DNA of 64,000 bases from Neelides folsomi. Its lineage: Eukaryota > Arthropoda > Collembola > Neelipleona > Neelidae. The notes beneath the pieces were generated by a model. The model did not search any database. It worked only from the letters and a program-made list of their open reading frames with translations, and had not been told where the DNA came from. Location of the stretch: the NCBI GenBank assembly GCA_034687125.1, contig JAQGBZ010000032.1, positions 292,209 through 356,208 on the forward strand, in the 5' to 3' direction. Made by a program: the position numbers and the translations under genes. Shown in pieces: positions 1-11,787 of this stretch (its first letter is position 1; each line of letters starts with the position of its first letter).

Positions 1-2
1 GC

Positions 3-1664
3 AGAAGAGGAGTATTTGAATTGAATCCTGAAACAATTAAGATTTTGGGAGGTGAAGTTGATTCATTAAGTACAAATAGATTTGACATGATCATAGCGAG
101 AAATCTGTAAGTTGTTTAAATGATTAAAGATTGTTAAAAAATTAAGATTAATGACATCTTATTCACATAATATTGTATGTAGGCATGTTAAAGCATTTAT
201 TAAATTTTATAATATTATAAATTTTATTTATTTTGCAGTGATCTTCCAGCACCTGCTTTAACTGATATTCCATCTCAAGCAACTCAAAATTCTCAAAAAC
301 TTATGACTGATTCGATTTCAACTTCCAACAGAACAACTCAGTTTATTGGTATTAGGAGTCAAAACCAAAATGTTCCTGATTCTGTCGAAGATGTTTTTGG
401 AGAAGACGATGACGATTTCTTTATGGACATCGATGAAACAGCATTAATTGATTCTTCGATTAAAGCAGAAAGTCTCTCTAAATCAGTACCTGTGAATGTA
501 GTGCAAATTCCTACCACTACTAGTAGACCGCCAGAGTCAATGCATAATCAACCTGTAACGAGAACAAATCAAGCATCTTTTGTTAATTCTGGAAGACCAG
601 TTCAAACGTCTTTTCCATCAAATGCTTCGTCAACCTCAGCTAACATTAAGACCATATCTGCTGTGTCTTCATTTAAACAAACTTCGAATAAAATTCCCAC
701 AACTTCAAAACAAGCTTCAATCTCAAAATACCTTGTTCCAAAGGATAGTAAAGTTATTAAATTGACAGAGGATCAGGAAATAATAGATCTTTCAACTGAC
801 GATGAAGAGGATTACATTCCGAAAAATTCGACTCGTGAAGCCACTACTAAAAAAGAAAGTGAGGAAATAAATACTGATGAATTGTTTGCGGATAATTCAG
901 ATAATCCATATGTAGATTTGGCAATTGAGGAGACAATGAACTCCCTCATCGAACTTGACTCACCTCCTGCCTCAGATCCATTGACGAAAATTCGGGCCGA
1001 AATTCCAAAGGAGCCATATCAATATCTTATTGATATTAAACCCGATTTCAGGGGAGTGGTTAAAGTCAAAGCTTGTGTATTGACTCTAGCTTCTAAATGC
1101 CAAGCAGACGAAAAGAACGAATGGAGTCTTTTTGTTGTTTTGGCTGATGGGAGTGGAACATTAAAAACTAAAATTTGTCCAAAGGCAAGTAGTATTCTTA
1201 ATTATTATTAAATATAAGAATTTGAATTTTTCATCCTTTGAATCAAATAATAATTATTAATGCCTAATTATAAATTTTACTCCTGTTTTGCTATTGCTTT
1301 TGTTTTTTAGTTTCTTGAAAGACTGATTGGTTTTAGCACAGTAAACTACAAATCTGCTATGACGTCCAAAGTCTCCTCACAGAAAGAGCAAGCTAAAAAG
1401 GTATGTTGTTTTAAAATGTTTTAGCTGTTTATGTTATAAAATTATATTTACATTAAGCGTAGAATTAAGCATATGATATTCTTACATTAAACTTTAAAAT
1501 ATTTATTGTAGGGTTTAATCAATTTAACGGAGAAATTGGTCCAGCTTAATGAAATTGTTGAAATTAGAGTCATCCCTGGATTCGATCCTTTAATTACAAA
1601 TTTTTTCCCACTTACTTCTCAACATATTACTCAATTAAATAATAGGTTACTCGTGTGTTGTTAA
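3..1664 (+). CDS. RMI1: RecQ-mediated genome instability protein 1 (RMI1), 5' end missing
   Basis: RMI1 is the OB-fold scaffold of the BLM-TOP3A-RMI dissolvasome, which resolves double Holliday junctions in the nucleus. Exons: <3..106, 239..1184, 1311..1400, 1512..1664. The window opens inside the N-terminal OB domain: the first codons give RRGVFELNPETIKILGGEVD, matching the family's RRGV..L.PE..KVLGGEV segment. A long acidic, Ser/Thr-rich linker follows (about 470-990). The C-terminal OB domain starts near PYQYLIDIK and runs through FLERLIGFS to VIPGFDPLI. All junctions keep the frame. Intron 2 uses a GC donor (AAG|GCAAGT at 1184/1185). A polyadenylation hexamer lies at about 1809. The 3' end faces the convergent gene at 1925. 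The family call is secure; the true start lies left of the window. Confidence 0.88.
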
Positions 1665-1924
1665 TCCCTTTAAATATTATTTTCTACAAGTGCCTTATTA
1701 ATGAAATTTTGCCTAATGTGAAAGAGTTCAATTGAATTTGTTTTTTAAAATTTTATTCCAAATAACATGTACAAAAGGATTTAAATTTTTATACCAATAC
1801 TGATTGTGAATAAACTTTTTTATGGGAGAAGGAAAGGTATAATTTTTGGAAACAATTAAGTTATGTTACATTTTTAAACAATTTCATAAATGGTAAAATT
1901 GTTTCAAAATCTCACTATTTAACT

Positions 1925-4772
1925 TTATTTTCCCTTATAAGGTTCCATACAAAATCCACTAACAGGTCCTGGGTTTTTAGGGAAGAATCTTCCATCGCTG
2001 TAAACATTAATGTCATCAGCGCAGCATTTCATTTTTCCAGGACAATTGTGATCTCCCACACATGCGACCATTGCATTTCCGTTAGTTATTATTGAGTAAC
2101 CCGGTCTTGCCACCGGACCTCCATAAGGACTTCCAATTTTCGAAGGCTGGTAGAACCCACCTCCAGCCTTCACCTCATTTTTATTATTGTTTTCTGCTTG
2201 AGGTTCGGGTTCGGGTTCTCCTTCGTTAGTTTTGTTTGCGTGCATTGAATCAGGGCCCATTTGATATTTGTTGGCCATGGCTTCCATTGGACACATACCG
2301 GGTTTCCCATCTGTATTATAAAAAAACGTTATTGAATCTATGCATAACTGCATTATGTTTATATTAAATGAAATGACTTGTCACGCGACATTTTGCCAAT
2401 CATGCTAGTTACTTTAATTCAATGAGATAACAATGAAAAAGTATTTTAGATCTCTTTCAACAATACAATATTGTATTACCTTGTTATACCATACTTTTTA
2501 ATGGGTATAGATAAATTGTTTTTCCACTCACCTCCATCACATTGATACTTGATACAACAACCGTAAGAATCTCTAAATCCAATACAGTTCATTTTATTTT
2601 TGGGAGGATTAAGACATCCTGGTTGAAGTTGTTTAAAATGACAATCTTTCGGAGTTGTTCCTTCTTCACAGAAATATTTTGGACAACAAATGTCGTTGTA
2701 TACATAGCCAAAGCTTGGTTGTGACATCATGTCATTTGTCTCATATTCCATACAAGTTCGGTTGAATGGTTTTGGGTTGCATTGATGATGCATGCAATGA
2801 TCTGAGTAAATGCATTAAAAACAATTTAACTTCAGATATTAATTAATTGAATGAAAAGGGTTGTGAAACATTCGTTCGACAATACCAGGTACAGAAGTTA
2901 AAGGGCAGCAATCCCAAGGTGTGGCTATCATTAAAGTATCAGTCCTCCCTTGATTCACACATTCAAGAAGCCCACGATTTTGACATCCATTTCTATATTT
3001 GAATTTCTCCTTGTCTGTACCATACATTTAAAGAGAGAATAGTCAAAATTACCTATATACCAGGTGACAAAAAAGTCCATGTCATATTTGAAAATTGGAA
3101 TTAGTTTCATTCTATTAAATGTATACTGGTGATATATGATCAATATACATGCGTTCTAAACGTACATATTACTATTTCAATGAACGATTTATGAATCATT
3201 GTGGTTCTTGGCACGGAATCGTTGCATAAACAAAGACAGGTTATTCGGTTATTTGTCAGACTAAAAGAACTTTTGGCGTCTAATTCACTCGTAATGAGGT
3301 AAGATTACTTTATAATAAGATTAGATTATTCTTTATTATTGCAAAATAACATGTGAGTAAGATTAATTTTAATTTTAAGAATGAAAGAGCAAAGAAATTT
3401 GAGAGCCGCTATTGTCCGTCTTCATGAGCACGGAGATTCGCCCAAGGAGATTCAGAAAAAACTTTACACGACAAGTCGCTACGTAAAATCACCTTAAAGC
3501 GATATGAAGATCTGGGTACAATTGATGATAGACCAAGATCTGGACGCCCACGCACAGTGAGAACACCAAAATTGATCCAATCATTAAAAAGACGCATCCA
3601 CCAAGCTTAACTGTATCAAGCAGTTCATCAAGACCTTGGCATGAAAGCCTTTAAATATTCGAAAGCCCACTTCATCTCAAAAGGGAACCAAATCAAAAGA
3701 GTCGAAAAATGCAAAAATTTGCTTCAAAGATTTAGCACCAAAAAATCTGTAAAAATATACTTTTTACGGATGAAAAAATATTCACTGTTGAAGAAAAGTT
3801 CAATGCGCAAAACAATTGTATCTATGCAGTTAGTACCTTTATAAAAAATTTAAATTGCAAAAAACTTATCCGGCTTATGTTATGGTTTGGGCCGGGGTAA
3901 GTTGGGAAGGAAAGGCCCCCTTGCATTTTGTAGAGAAAGGGGTAAAAGTTAATAAGAATGTTTATAAAGAAGACGTTAGAAAGATTGCCAAACCTTTGAG
4001 CAAAACCCTCTTTAAAGGACAACGCTGGGTATTTCAGCAGGATTCTGCACTGTCACACAGTGTCAAAGCGACTCAACAATGGCCGAGAGAAAATCTTGCC
4101 GACTTCATGTCTCCAGACGAATGGCCCTCATGCAATCCCGATTAGAGTCCATTGGAATACTCAATATGGGGTCAACTTGAATCAAGGGTGAATAAAAAAC
4201 AACATTCAACTTTAGAATTGCTGAAGAAAACCCTACTTTGTGAATGGAAAAATTTTCCAATGGAGAAAATCCGATCTGCAATTGAATACTGGCGTTCTAG
4301 ACTTCAAAATTGTATTGATGTTGAAGGAGCAGTTTTTGAACATAAATAATTATTTAATACTTTAGCTTTAATCTATGCTTTATACTATAAACTTAAATGC
4401 AATCAAATTGTAAGATGAAATTCTAATAGAATTAAAAGAAATTTCCATATTTTCAAAAATGACACGGACTTTTTTGTCACCTGGTATACAAAATATTAAT
4501 TGATGATTTATATTATGTGTCTACAATATAAAGACAATATGTACCAATGCAGTGATATATTGGATCTTCTTGCCAAGGAAGTCTCACACTTATACACGTT
4601 TTCATTGAATCAGGTTGAGAGAGTCCACAGAGTTCGACTAATTTAGAAATTCAATATTTGATGAAATAAAATATTTTTTAAATCAAAAGTCAAATTATTA
4701 TGTCAAACCTCCATAGATAGAAGTAGTGTGGGCCAAGATAGCTAAAAGCCAAGAAGATTGACGTAATCCCAT
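1925..4772 (-). CDS. Secreted cysteine-rich protein with degenerate WAP-like C-terminus
   Basis: Five exons in transcription order: 4772..4709, 4637..4545, 3014..2886, 2801..2532, 2310..1925; every junction is phase-compatible and the protein has 313 residues. It starts with a signal peptide (MGLRQSSWLLAILAHTTSIYG). Three cysteine modules follow, each with a CC pair: WDCCPL, DICCPKYFC and YGCCIKYQC; the second and third look VWC-like. The last exon resembles a WAP four-disulfide core (KPGMCP ... DHNCPGKMKCC ... GFCMEP). About 80 residues rich in Glu, Pro and Asn are inserted after the first cysteine, and two of the usual eight cysteines are not evident. Role unknown; a secreted or extracellular protease-inhibitor-like protein is a family-based guess. 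The intron 3015-4544 carries a dead transposon. Confidence 0.72.
3060..3113 (+). repeat. Left terminal inverted repeat of the Tc1-like element
   Basis: Inverted copy of 4431-4484. The first 19 bases match perfectly, then scattered mismatches appear. Confidence 0.88.
3381..4349 (+). pseudogene. Broken Tc1-like transposase
   Basis: Pieces of one transposase lie in different frames. There is an N-terminal helix-turn-helix part from ATG 3381 (ends at a stop near 3497), a GRPR-type hinge near 3541, and a first catalytic motif FTDEKIF near 3760. The VMVWAGVSW and WVFQQDSA motifs lie in the frame 3855-4145. SPLEYSIWG follows directly after an in-frame TAG at 4143-4145. The spacing from the second Asp (QQD) to the acidic residue in PLEY is 37, as in DD37 families, with Glu where those usually have Asp. 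At least two frame breaks and stops make it inactive. Confidence 0.88.
4431..4484 (-). repeat. Right terminal inverted repeat of the Tc1-like element
   Basis: Reverse complement begins CCAGGTGACAAAAAAGTCC and stays similar to the left arm for about 50 bases. Confidence 0.88.
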
Positions 4773-5938
4773 GATTGTATTTTGCAAAGCTTGAGAGCGT
4801 GAACGATCAAAAGCCAACTGGAGAATTCCGTCACTATTCCAAAACTTTTAAGTGAAAATGGACAATTGACAGGAAGTAAGGTACATTGGGTTTGCCTCAA
4901 AATCATTTACTCTCCTCATATGAATTATATCGTTTTTCATGTGGTCCATCTCCGGACGCAGTTCTATTCATCTCTTAATGTTTCTAGGAATACAATTTGT
5001 CGCAAAAACGATAAAATGCAAAAACTGATGTATGAATTAACAAGAGAATCTAAAAAAATGCATGAATTTTCTGCACTCAGGTACTAAAATGAATCCACGC
5101 GTGTAGTGGTTAAAGATAGAATTTTCACATTAAAGGGAAAGAATAGAGAATGGAAACTCCCAAAATGATCTATTAAGGATGAAAAGGATGAGATCATTTC
5201 ATATTGAAATTTAGAGTGTGCTTGCAAAAAACCCTATATCAATGAATCTCAATTTCAAATAGACGTCATTCTTTAAAAAACTCGTTTGATGTTATACGTG
5301 AGGTATTAATTACCTATATTTAGTTAATAAATTCTTACGTTTGGTAGATGTAAGTGCTCAAGGTATGCGTGAACAGTAATAAATTTTCATATTTTCTTTT
5401 TTAGGTAAAGTGCCATATACATAATCTAAGTATGGTTTATTAAAGAAACTGTAAGCTCTGAATATCCAAAAGTTTGTCAGGTGATATAAATATCTTAGAA
5501 CTTCTTGTATATTTATTAAGGCGCTTAATAAAAATAATTAAATTCACAAATCAAACTTATTTCATTGATTTTATACTTAAAACGTGTTAACAATAAATTA
5601 TTGTTAAAATAATTCACACTTTTACACACACTATTATTTACAATATACTCCTAATTGCATTTTATGTATTTATGCTATTTAAGTATAACATATTAACCTT
5701 TAATTAGGTACATAAGTATAACAAACATTGTACATAGAATAATCATTTAAAAAAAATAAAAGTTGCATTTTGTGAACTTGATGATGATAGTTAAATTAGG
5801 TACCAAGAACTTATTAATTAATTAACAAATACTAAAAATACATCAGTATCTACCTGTAACTACCTACTAACTATAAAATACATATTTGGATACAATATTT
5901 ATGTAAATACAACATTAAGTAATTTCATATTTTATTGT
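4773..5938. other. Intergenic, divergent from nothing recognised
   Basis: Upstream flank of the cysteine-rich gene and 3' flank of the USF3-type gene. The minus-strand hexamer AATAAA (5931-5936 on this strand as TTTATT) lies a few bases past the USF3 stop and may be its polyadenylation signal. The short open frame at 4866-5087 has no family features. Otherwise AT-rich sequence with nothing recognised. Confidence 0.6.
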
Positions 5939-8900
5939 TTAAATATTCGGAGGACCGGGATAGTAGCAATTGTTGGGATTATTCCCTCCAGAATTTCCTG
6001 TACTCCTCTTTTCTATTTCGGGAAAGATCGAGCTCATATTAAAATTGGAAACAGAAGATGAATTACTGGATTGGAAATTACTATTATCAAAATTAAAATG
6101 TTGATTTCCACCACTTTGGTAATTCTGCCCTTGAAAATTGTACTCGGCATTGTTTTGCGTAGGTTGATACACAAATTGAGGGACTTGAGATGAAGCGGGC
6201 GGTGGAACAAAATTAATGTCATTCCAATCATTATTTTTTCTTAATAGAGATTCCGCATAATAATTCGAGCCAGTAAATGCCGAGAAAGTTGAAGGAGTTT
6301 GTCCAGCAGATCCTCCACTTGGATTCCCAACGAGTTTAGACACAGAAAATGTATTTCCACTTGAAGTCGATTTCCTATATGGTGGTTGATCCGTCATCCA
6401 GTTGACTGGCCTTGAATTATTCGCATTATTATTTCCATTGTTATTTGATCTTCCACTATTGTATCCAGAGTTCGGCTGCTTTGACTTTTGTATGGGTTGT
6501 TGCTGATTCATTGAAGTGGAAGCTCGACTGCTCGCAGGTGCAGAATTTGATGGAAGAGGAAGAGGAGGAAGAGGCAAATTAGGAATTTCTTGACTTTGCT
6601 GATTAAATGGAATATTTTGACATGGTTGTGCTCGTTGCTGCTGCTGCTGTTGATGTTGCTGTTGTTGTGAATATTGTTGTGTTTGGGTTTGAGTTTGACA
6701 ATGAATATTTGGGTTAAAATTATTTGGATTTCCAGTATTGGTATATATTTTACTTCGATTTTGGACTATTGAACTGTTATTGAAGGTATTATTAGAAATA
6801 GAAGAAGTTGCTTTTGATTGTTGTTGAGGTTGAATTTGCTGATGCTGCCGAGGAAGCTGTTGGTCTTTTCCTTGTTGCTTGTGCTGAGAATGTTGGGAAT
6901 TTGTGCCTTGGTGGAGAAATGGTAAATCAAAATTTGGTAAATTGTGAACTATTTGAGCAGACTCTGGAAGATAATAAGGCCTTTTTTGTTGTGATCTTGT
7001 TTGTGACTGTCGTGGAAGTAAATCAAATTGATTTGTAGAAACTGAAATACTGGGTGTGTCATTAAGCATTGAATGAAAAGTGAAATTAGGAAATTCACTG
7101 CTTTGACTTGTTCTCTGAGAAAGATGAGACGGATTCTGAACATTCGCATTACGACCCTTTTGCTGAGGTCCTTGGCAGATGTTGCTATTACTATTGTTCA
7201 ATGTCCCAGCTGAAAAATCAATTTGTGAATTGGTAGGATTTTTTGCATTTCTCGAAAAAGAATTTTGATTTTTTCGCGATTTCGAATTTGTCGCATTTGG
7301 TTGGATCTGCTGCTGAGGGAAATTTCCTTGTGGCTGGGCTATTTGTAATTGTTGCTGAATTTGATAATTTCTATTTGTATTGGAGTTAATGGATGAAGGT
7401 TTATTTATTTGCTCATCCGAGCTTGAAATTGTTGGTGGATGTGAATGAGCAGTAAACGAACCGGATTGAGAAATATTAATGGGATTTGAGCGAAAAAATT
7501 GACTTTGCTGTTGGGACTTTCCCCTGATCTCATTATTTAATGTAGGAGCATTGGAAGTTGAAGCGAAATTCATTTGAAGTTGCGGCGACTGCTGAACATT
7601 TTGCTGTAATGTTGGGAGTGAAGTCGATCGTTTTTGATTGGGCGTATGACTCGTCATCTCGTAATTATCAGTCATGGTGGCTGGACGGAAATTAATTGTT
7701 TGTTTGTTCTGCTCATTCTGCTGACTAGGATTTATATGTTGGGGAGTTGTGGAGCTTTTACTATTATTATTATTATTATTCGTACCACTTTGAATTGGAT
7801 TGGCTAACGTTGTGTAATATGGCTGCCGATTTTCTCTTTCATTTCCAATATCAAAAGGATGATAAATTTGTACTGAATCACGCCGTTGGGTTCCATGAAC
7901 TGACTGCGCTTCTTCTTCAACAATTCCCCCAAGTATTTGATGAGCGAATAAATTCTCATGAGAGAAACTTCTTTCGTTATTCTGATGGTAAAATCTCTCA
8001 TCGTTGGATTCATTAATGTTTGAAGTTCTTTGCGGCGATAAATTATTGCTATTTTGCATATTATTGCTGGAGCTTAAAATGCTACTTGTAGAGTGGTTTG
8101 ATTGAATGGAGGGAGCATTTGAAGAAGCGTTGATAATTGGATTGAAAATATCAGCAAAAGTTACCGAAGAATTAATAGTTGAGCTTAATGTTTGGCTTGG
8201 ACGATGACCAGTGGAATGAGATCGATGATGTCTGACACTTGGCGTTCCTCCACTTGGATTTGAAACTCCTGATGAAATGTTGGTTGGAGGAACTGGTGGA
8301 ATTGGTGGGAGACTTGACGAAGTCACATGAGGTGAATTAAAATTAAAAAGATCTCTATGAACAGATTCCATCTCGTGATTCTTTGAGAGTTCATTCGTCG
8401 AAGATGGAGGGTATGAAGAGAACCCAGGTGTTATGGAGAGACAATTGACAAGAGAATCCGTGAAGGAATTGAAGCTCTGAGATAAATTCTCTGTTAAATT
8501 AGGAGTCATTGCAAGGCAAGTTGAAATCGGAGTAAGGGGAATGGTCGATTGACGAGAAGTAAAATTCGTGTCATCTGGTAACATTGCATCAATGAAAAAT
8601 GAAGATTTATTTCCTGAATTCCCTATCCCACTAATAAATTGAGAACTTTTGGAATTTTCGGCCTCGCGTGGTAAAAGAGGAAACATTGACAAAAACATTT
8701 GTGTTGGAGAAATCGGAGATTTGGTCGTATCGGACCAATCCGGTCCCAATTCCATTAATCCTTCTGGAGGATCTATGAGGCCAATGCTCCTGGCAATGCA
8801 TTCGCTGATTTTGTCATGGCTGTGATCTTCAATATGAAGAGGAATTAGCTCAGCAATTGAATGAGCATGTTGGTTATGGGAATTTTCCTCTTTTCTCTTT

Positions 8901-10615
8901 TCTTTCCCATTTTCTGATAAATTCATCATTTCAATGTCATCTTGGTTATCCAGTCTGGATAGATCTTTAGATTGAGTTGAACAAAGTAAAAGATTTTCCC
9001 CATCGTTCCTTCGTGGTTCAGGGGGAGTATTAGCCAAAAGAACAATCTGTGGATCATTTTCATTTAATATTGATGGACTCGGCTCTCGCTCAACATCGTA
9101 GTTTTCCTTTTCTACTTCATTTTCCATTATTTCCTCTAATTCTTTATTATTTAATGATTCAATACCCTCTGGAGAGATTTTCTTTGGGATGTTATAGTCA
9201 TGGTCGGAAATCAACTTTCTCTTTAGTAAACTCCTCGTGCTCTCTTCATCTTTAGATGTCGGAGATTTCTCAGGAGCATCGACCGAATTCTCTTCAATGA
9301 GATTTGGAGTTTCGGGTGACTTTGAAATCGAAGGAAGAAATGAGTCCTTGGATTTCTTTGGAGTTTCTAATTGTAGGAGATTTGAAGAAGGTACTTCTTC
9401 TTCGGAGAGTGAAATCTCAATTAAAGGAGTTTCATTTTCTTTTATGTTTGCACTAACAATTTTAGGAGATTCTGTTTCAGTAATTTGATTTAAGGAAGGT
9501 GTTTCGTTAGAGTTGTCTTTGGGTGGAACAGGAACTGATAGAATCTTTGGTTTTATTGTACGCTTTTTCCTCTTTTTAGGCGCTACTGTTTTTCTTATCG
9601 ATTTAATCGGGATTTTTTGATTAATTTTAGGAAGAATTTGATGTTGTAATGTTAGGCTTGTCATCTGAATTTGGGGCTGTTGAATTGAACATGGAGCGAG
9701 AATTATTGTAGTTTGAAGAGGTAAATTGTTCATCAGATTTGTTGGAGTCGCGATTGGCGACAATGAGGCAGAATCTGATGATACCGATGAAGAATTTAAA
9801 GGTGGAGGTTCCAAGTCGATTACTTCAATAACATCTCTTGATTCCTTATTTTTTAATTGCTCCTTTAAGGGAGTGGAAGTTGAAGGTTGTGTCTGAACAT
9901 CTAAATAAGACAAAATATAATTAATTTTAAATCCATATAAATTTTTGCTTAAATTTTTAAATGTGAGATGTAAAATATAATATAAACAGATCATCTTGTT
10001 TTCTACTCCTTGTCAGAAAATTGATAAGAAGTATGATTGTACTTGTGTTATATCTTTAAATATAGAAACTAATAAATTAATTTATTTGAATTTACCATTT
10101 GGCGTTGAAATCGAAGTATTTTGTTCATTCTCGAGATCTTCTGGCCTCAATTTGTTCGAATATTTGAGTTTTCTATTCCCAAGAATATTTAACGATGGTC
10201 CGTAAGGAATTGTTATTTTAGCTTGAACCAAAAGAGCTTTCAATTGTTTTACCCTGAGTATCAGCTTATTCACTTCATCTTGCAATTCTTTTATCAGCTT
10301 ACCTAAAATTCAAAAAATTAAATAAATTCAAGGAACAAGCAATTTATGCAAACTGCAAGATAATTTGTTTATAAATTATTTAATAAAAAAAATATAAATA
10401 CTCTTTTCGTCGTTTTCAGTTCGGTCGATTAAAAGTCTCGAACTTGATAATCGAAGTTCTTTAATAAACTGGGCTGACTTTTCAAGAACATCAATTTTGG
10501 CATATGTTTTAGCTGGATCGTAAGTTGGTAATAGTTCTGATAACGTCTTAAATGCATCATTTAATCGATCTCTTCTCCTTCTCTCCCACTCCTTATTCTT
10601 AGAATTGTCTTTCAT
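5939..10615 (-). CDS. USF3: USF3-type bHLH transcription factor
   Basis: Three exons: 10615..10402, 10302..10096, 9900..5939; phases agree and give 1460 residues. The ATG at 10613-10615 is the only in-frame ATG before the bHLH; the reading frame is closed by a stop just upstream. The bHLH is at about residues 6-57, with basic region ERRRRDRLN, helix 1 AFKTLSELLPTYDP and helix 2 KIDVLEKSAQFIKEL. A leucine-rich coiled segment follows. Exon 3 encodes a huge low-complexity tail rich in Gln, Asn and Ser, with poly-Gln and poly-Asn runs. Near the end, NFNMSSIFPEI closely resembles NFNMTSLFPEI as I recall it from the C-terminus of vertebrate USF3, and YYAESLL recalls YSAEALI. Vertebrate USF3 is longer (about 2200 residues). 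Nuclear, DNA-binding role inferred. Confidence 0.7.
6634..6681 (-). repeat. CAG/CAA triplet run encoding poly-Gln
   Basis: Interrupted CAG/CAA repeat, read on the minus strand, within the USF3-type tail. An ATT/TTA triplet run at 7762-7780 encodes poly-Asn in the same gene. Both are likely length-polymorphic. Confidence 0.8.
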
Positions 10616-11166
10616 TTCCAATAATTTGGAAGAAAATCACGTTCACATTTTTAATATATACACGACTTCAAATAAGTTTTTCCTGAATATCTCACAATGA
10701 ATTGAATATGGCTTTCCATTAGTTTCCTTTCTTTCGTTTTTCTTCATATGAGAATTGCCTATAACTTCACAAATTGATCTGGGTCAAATAATTCCTGTAT
10801 TGTAATTAAATTCTTTGCTCATTTCAAAGATTTTTCATTGTAGGTGCGCTGTTTACTTCAAGGATTCAAGGATAGCTGAAAATACTGGCAGCATATGATT
10901 ACAAATTACAATACATGTTTTGTGTGAAAGTCCCACAATCCTACCTTGCTCGATTCAAAGTCAATAAACACACACATATGTTATGTAAACATGTGCAGAG
11001 TGCTTATTTATAAGCTTATGTGCATGATATAATTAAAGTTGCATTTACATAATTACTACAAATCTTTAAAGTTCTTACTGCAGTTTTGCAGAATCTTTAA
11101 TAAACAAACCACTTTTCTAACTTAAAAATTTTATCTACTGAATTGAATTGTACTAAAGTCGTGAGA
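10616..11166. promoter_or_regulatory. Candidate bidirectional promoter region between USF3-type gene and 88-residue gene
   Basis: A 551-bp gap between two divergent start codons. AT-rich, with no clear TATA or initiator pair that I can assign. The call rests on gene orientation alone. Confidence 0.35.
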
Positions 11167-11787
11167 ATGTCGCAGGGTGAATCCGAATTTTTGGACTTTG
11201 AAATAGAAAAGGCAAAAAAGAAGTTTAATGCAGCATTAACTGCTAACAAGTAATGTGAATTTTCTATTTTATAATACGAGTATAATTGAAATTAAAGTAT
11301 TGTTATCATACAATAAGAAGGTTCATCTATAATTTTTTTAGGAGAGAGCATAAGAGGAAATGGATGGAAATTTCCAGTCTCACAAACAACTATTTGCTAC
11401 TATTGCTGTAAATCAATAAATAACATACTTCTTTTAAATAAATTGCATGCTAATCAATTCTTAAAGAAATGAAGTTTACAGAGACATTCTATAATATAAA
11501 CTAAATATAAAACATATATTATTACAACATGGTACTTATAATATGCACTATTATGAAGTTCCATTATTCAAATAACTTGTAACGAATGAGAAAATTAAAG
11601 TATTTAGTCACAACCAGTTAACTAAGATATATTCAAATTGACTTGCATTGAATGTCATTTTATTTTCAGACCTTATCGCTCAATGCTGAGCCACATTAGT
11701 GACCTTACAGAGAAGAGACGATTCCTCTTTCCACCAGAAAATGAAGCAATCCAAAATGACTTGAGTGATTCAAGTATAGTTAAATAA
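11167..11787 (+). CDS. Small three-exon gene, 88 residues, function unknown
   Basis: Exons 11167..11249, 11342..11407 and 11670..11787, joined by GT-AG introns with matching phases. The product is 88 residues. Without splicing, exon 1 stops at once at TAA, and the first intron removes that stop. The N-terminal half is acidic then very Lys-rich (FLDFEIEKAKKKFNAAL), then a helical segment KRKWMEISSLTNNYLLLLL, then PYRSMLSHISDLTEKRR and an acidic tail. It could form a coiled coil or a short amphipathic helix pair. I do not recognise the family. Three consistent junctions in so short a gene support it, but there is no independent evidence of expression. Confidence 0.5.

Larger units (their letters stand above)
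3060..4484 (+). mobile_element. Tc1/mariner-superfamily DNA transposon, degenerate copy
   Basis: Imperfect terminal inverted repeats of about 50 bp start CCAGGTGACAAAAAAGTCC at both ends. They are flanked by TA dinucleotides (3058-3059 and 4485-4486), the target duplication typical of the Tc1/mariner superfamily. The interior carries a broken transposase on the plus strand. The element lies in an intron of the minus-strand cysteine-rich gene, antisense to it, so splicing of the host gene can remain intact. Length is 1425 bp, close to a complete element. Confidence 0.93.

Noticed and set aside
10616-10621. Upstream extension of the USF3-type protein from TTG 10621
   Set aside because: TTG is not a credible start in an animal gene; the ATG at 10615 is in frame and directly precedes the bHLH.
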